64,000 nucleotides of DNA, from the NCBI GenBank assembly GCA_020226215.1, contig CM035235.1, positions 7,143,151 through 7,207,150 on the forward strand, written 5' to 3'. Shown here piece after piece: positions 60,801 through 64,000 of this stretch (positions within the stretch are counted from its first letter, which is position 1; each line of letters starts with the position of its first letter). Under the pieces are notes generated by a model. It had not been told where the DNA came from and did no database searches. It saw nothing but the letters and a program-made list of their open reading frames with translations. This DNA is from Sindora glabra. Its lineage: Eukaryota; Streptophyta; Magnoliopsida; Fabales; Fabaceae. A program made the position numbers and the translations under genes.

Positions 60801-63800
60801 TTTATAAGTTAATTTGTTTCATCCACTTTATAAGAGAATTTATTTGAGTTATTATTCATCATATATATATATCACTTCCTAATTATAAAAGGTGATATAT
60901 CCCTTAGAAAATCTTCAAAAAGGTGAGGTATCCATTGTAAAAGGAAGACTTGCTCAAGGAAAAGCAAGGACTTCTTCAAGTGCTAGTTGAAACTTGAAAA
61001 ATAGTGGATTAAAATATAAGTTTAGAAAGTTTAGAGAGTGGATAAATACCTTGAAGAGGATATTTAAAGGAAAAACTACTACAAATTCTTGTGTTTGATC
61101 TCTCTACCTTATCTCTTTATTTTTTTCTATACTTCTATTTTTCTTGTTACATACTCTATTTTGTTATTATTATTTATTAAATATATTGTATTTGAATGCT
61201 TATGTTTATGCTTAGATGATTGAATAGTTGAAAGAAAAATCTATCTATGCCTATGCTTCATGATTCTTTATCTATACATAGTTGAATGAATTATTTTGCA
61301 TAAGTGCATTAAATTGTTATATATTATATGTAAACCTCTTCATTAAATTATTTTGAATTTATTTCTTGATAATTTATTTATACGTGGTTAAATATGTTTA
61401 TTTGCACTAATTCTTTGAATTATCATATCTTAGGTGCAAACTTTTTTATAAAGCTCTCTTGAAATTGTTTGAACTAAAATTTTATCTTCATGATTTCCCA
61501 AAATCAAAAACTTTTCAAGGAAAATTTCAAAAATGGTAAAAGTTTAAAAACATCTAATTTACCCCCTCTTGGTGTGAGTTGCCATGGCCTACACTAACCA
61601 CATCGATCATTTAATTGGACCTCCTTCGTAGTATCGATCATGATTTACTATGAAATATTACAAGAAAAAACAAAATCAAAACAAAAAATGTACTAATTGG
61701 TTAGATAAGATAAGAATGATATTATAGCATAGAAATAAAAAAAAATCATTAGTAACCAATCACCAAAAAATTAAATTTTTTTGGCCTAAGAAGCCTTCTT
61801 TCCTAATTATAATGATCATCTAAGAAATTGAAAAATTGGTGTAAAATTTCAAAGTTAGTGATGCCTTTTTCCCTTGTCACAGTGGTCAAAAAAAGGGGAA
61901 AAAAACTCTCTTTGGTTGAAATGTATGGCTAAAGAAGCTAGAGATAGTGCTAATGATAAAATCTTGATATATTGGATCCTGAGTGTAAGATCTATAAAAC
62001 AAAGAAAAGACATTAAGAGGCCCAAGTTAGTATAAGTAAGAGAAAAGTAAATTAGATCTATAGATAGAGTGGTAAAGGATACTATATATAAGCATAGATA
62101 TGATGTTGAAGGGATAAGATTATAATTGTCATTGTTATGATGTCTATCTATGACACCAAATTCAATTTTAGGCACAATATCTTTGTCTATTAGGGATGAA
62201 AATTGGGTAATTAAGAGTGATTGAAGGTCAATTTTCACCCGATCATTCTTAATCGATTGAGTGTTAATTTCAAACTAAAACCAACTAAATTTATATCAAT
62301 AACCAACTCAAATTGATGAAATCAAATACCAATAAGTTTTGGTTGCTTTGGTTACATTTGACATCTTCCATGTCTTTTTGCCTTCCATGTATAGATGTCA
62401 CCCTAATCATTTTCCATTATTGCTAGTGAAATAGAATAACCACTCTTAAATTCAAGTTGTGAATCTAATAAAACTAGAACAAGAATTAAAAAGAAAAGTT
62501 AAGCATATAATTAGAAAAAAATCATAAGAAAAAATAAATAAATAACTAAAAAAAACTTTTACTTAAAGCAAATGCAAGAAAACTAACAAGAAGCACACAT
62601 TTGACTAGGTATAAGGTAAAGAAAGGAAAAATAGCACAAAATCATAAGATCCATAACTAAATAAAATGGAGGATCTCAACATCAACTATAAAAGCATACA
62701 TGCCATGCAAAAATTGAAATGCTACTAATAATTATAAAAGGGAAAGACCTAGAACCAAGCAATTTTGTCACAACCCATCAAGCATAGTTGCGATGCAGTA
62801 GCTCTGATTCACAAGCACAAATCATGAGTGTGGGTGGCTAATGAGGCGAGAGCTCAAAAAATTGATTTGGTGGAGCGACACAAATAGAAACAGCAATGAA
62901 TAGTAATCAAAGCTTTACTAGAGCTTGCTGTTTGACAAACAAGGTAGGAGGAAAAAATGAGGTTTTACCTCAAATGACTGTTGCATCACCTAGTGAAAAA
63001 GAACGTCCTTAAAGACACAGTGTCATTTTTGCAATCTATACGGTCAGTCTTGGGCATATTTGGATAGGATTGTCAATACCCAATACTAACCAAAAATTTT
63101 AAAACTCCTATTTTATTCATCCATTTGTTCCCAATTAATCAAAAGACTCGCGACTAACCGAGTTTGCTCAGTTTGGATCAAGCAGTTATATTCGGGTCAG
63201 GAAAAAATGTCCAACCCTATTGTCTTTGTATTGGCATGTTAAAAGTGCGTGCACTGTATGCACCTGAGTGGCCTCTAGAAATGAGTTTCCTATGTCATAA
63301 TTGCTTCCAAGTATAGTTTGTCTAAATGCCGTTATGATGTTTGTGAATGTTATTACTTGCATGATCAATGTGGTAGTTAAATAGTCTTGCGTTAACTGGG
63401 TGAATCTTTGTTATATAGGAATGTTGAAATTATTTTTTCACTTCCATCCATTCAATTTTTTTTACACATTTGAAATATTAGATCAAACCAAATTTAATAG
63501 ATTTTAATTTCCTTTTATAAATTTTAAGATATTGCAATAAATTAAATTTGATGGACACTATTTTTATCAAACAACCATTAAATTGTTTTTGTGAAAAATA
63601 TATAATGAAAGTGAGACTGATCCAGTGCCATAAATCAAATCTATAAATCTATTTGACCAATATTTTATGAATCACAATGTGAAACTGCCTTTCAAGTATA
63701 AAATCAAAACTATAGATCTATTTGGCCAATACTTTTCAAGTCTTCCTACAACAAAACATATTGTGGGGACGAATCTAATACTTTCCAAAGGAGTATGAAG

Positions 63801-64000
63801 TCTACGAGTCAATAGTAGCATTAATAACAATCTTCTTAGACATGAAAAACGGCAACGGAACAGAACTAGGTGATGGCGATGCAACAAAGAATGATGATCC
63901 AGCTTATGGTTCGCCATCTTTGTCCCCTAAGGCCATCACAGATTTCAAAATCAACCTTTGGTATTATAAACATCATTTCAAATTTCTTTAGTGTGACTTC
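54804..64000 (-). repeat. Giant palindrome, right arm (runs off the window)
   Basis: Reverse complement of 45602-54795. In places it keeps what looks like the older form of a sequence: CTTGGTGTGAGTTGCCATGG near 61568-61587 against ATATCCAAGAGGGG on the left. Substitutions and small indels are therefore found on both sides. The true outer end lies beyond the window. Confidence 0.95.

Noticed and set aside
61855..62238. 127-codon frame in the right palindrome arm
   Set aside because: Its left-arm counterpart is broken and shorter, it matches no known family and it lies in repeat DNA; not called a gene.

Overview
The window is nuclear DNA of a flowering plant, most likely a eudicot. It is very AT-rich, has spliced genes with GT/AG introns, encodes plant-specific protein families and is full of plant-type transposable elements (LINE, Ty1/copia, Ty3/gypsy, hAT and foldback/MITE-like). 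The species cannot be named from the sequence. One 100-base run of N (16283-16382) marks an assembly gap.

Only three conventional protein-coding genes are supported. (1) Positions 26-2989 (+) hold the last six exons of a LEUNIG/LEUNIG_HOMOLOG-type WD40 transcriptional co-repressor, cut off by the left window edge. (2) Positions 21484-23702 (+) hold a complete four-exon PPPDE (DeSI-like) thiol-peptidase gene with an apparent 5' UTR intron and a good heat-shock-element array upstream. (3) Positions 26444-29201 (-) hold a complete three-exon EamA/DMT-family membrane transporter. Genes 2 and 3 converge tail to tail, with a copia relic between them.

The rest is repeat-derived. From left to right: diverged and recent tandem duplications (4206-4835, 5328-5464); a decayed L1-type LINE with recognisable DUF4283-like ORF1, endonuclease, reverse transcriptase and RNase H remains (about 9640-15490); a gap-containing degenerate repeat block (15600-17650); a deleted copia element with both LTRs (24761-25833); a Ty3/gypsy element with both LTRs, PBS and PPT but an internally rearranged pol (32146-37677), flanked by an unusual 85-bp perfect direct repeat; a non-autonomous hAT element with intact 8-bp target-site duplication (38056-38995); a 1.47-kb foldback element (39465-40933); a MITE-like inverted-repeat element (43849-44367); and an AAT-rich low-complexity tract.

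The most striking feature is the right third. From 45602 to the window end the sequence is one giant palindrome: two arms of about 9.2 kb around an 8-bp spacer at 54796-54803. The arms are similar but not identical, and the right arm runs off the window. No intact gene was recognised in it. It is either a real giant inverted duplication or foldback structure, or an assembly product of two diverged haplotypes or copies. It is the first thing to verify.
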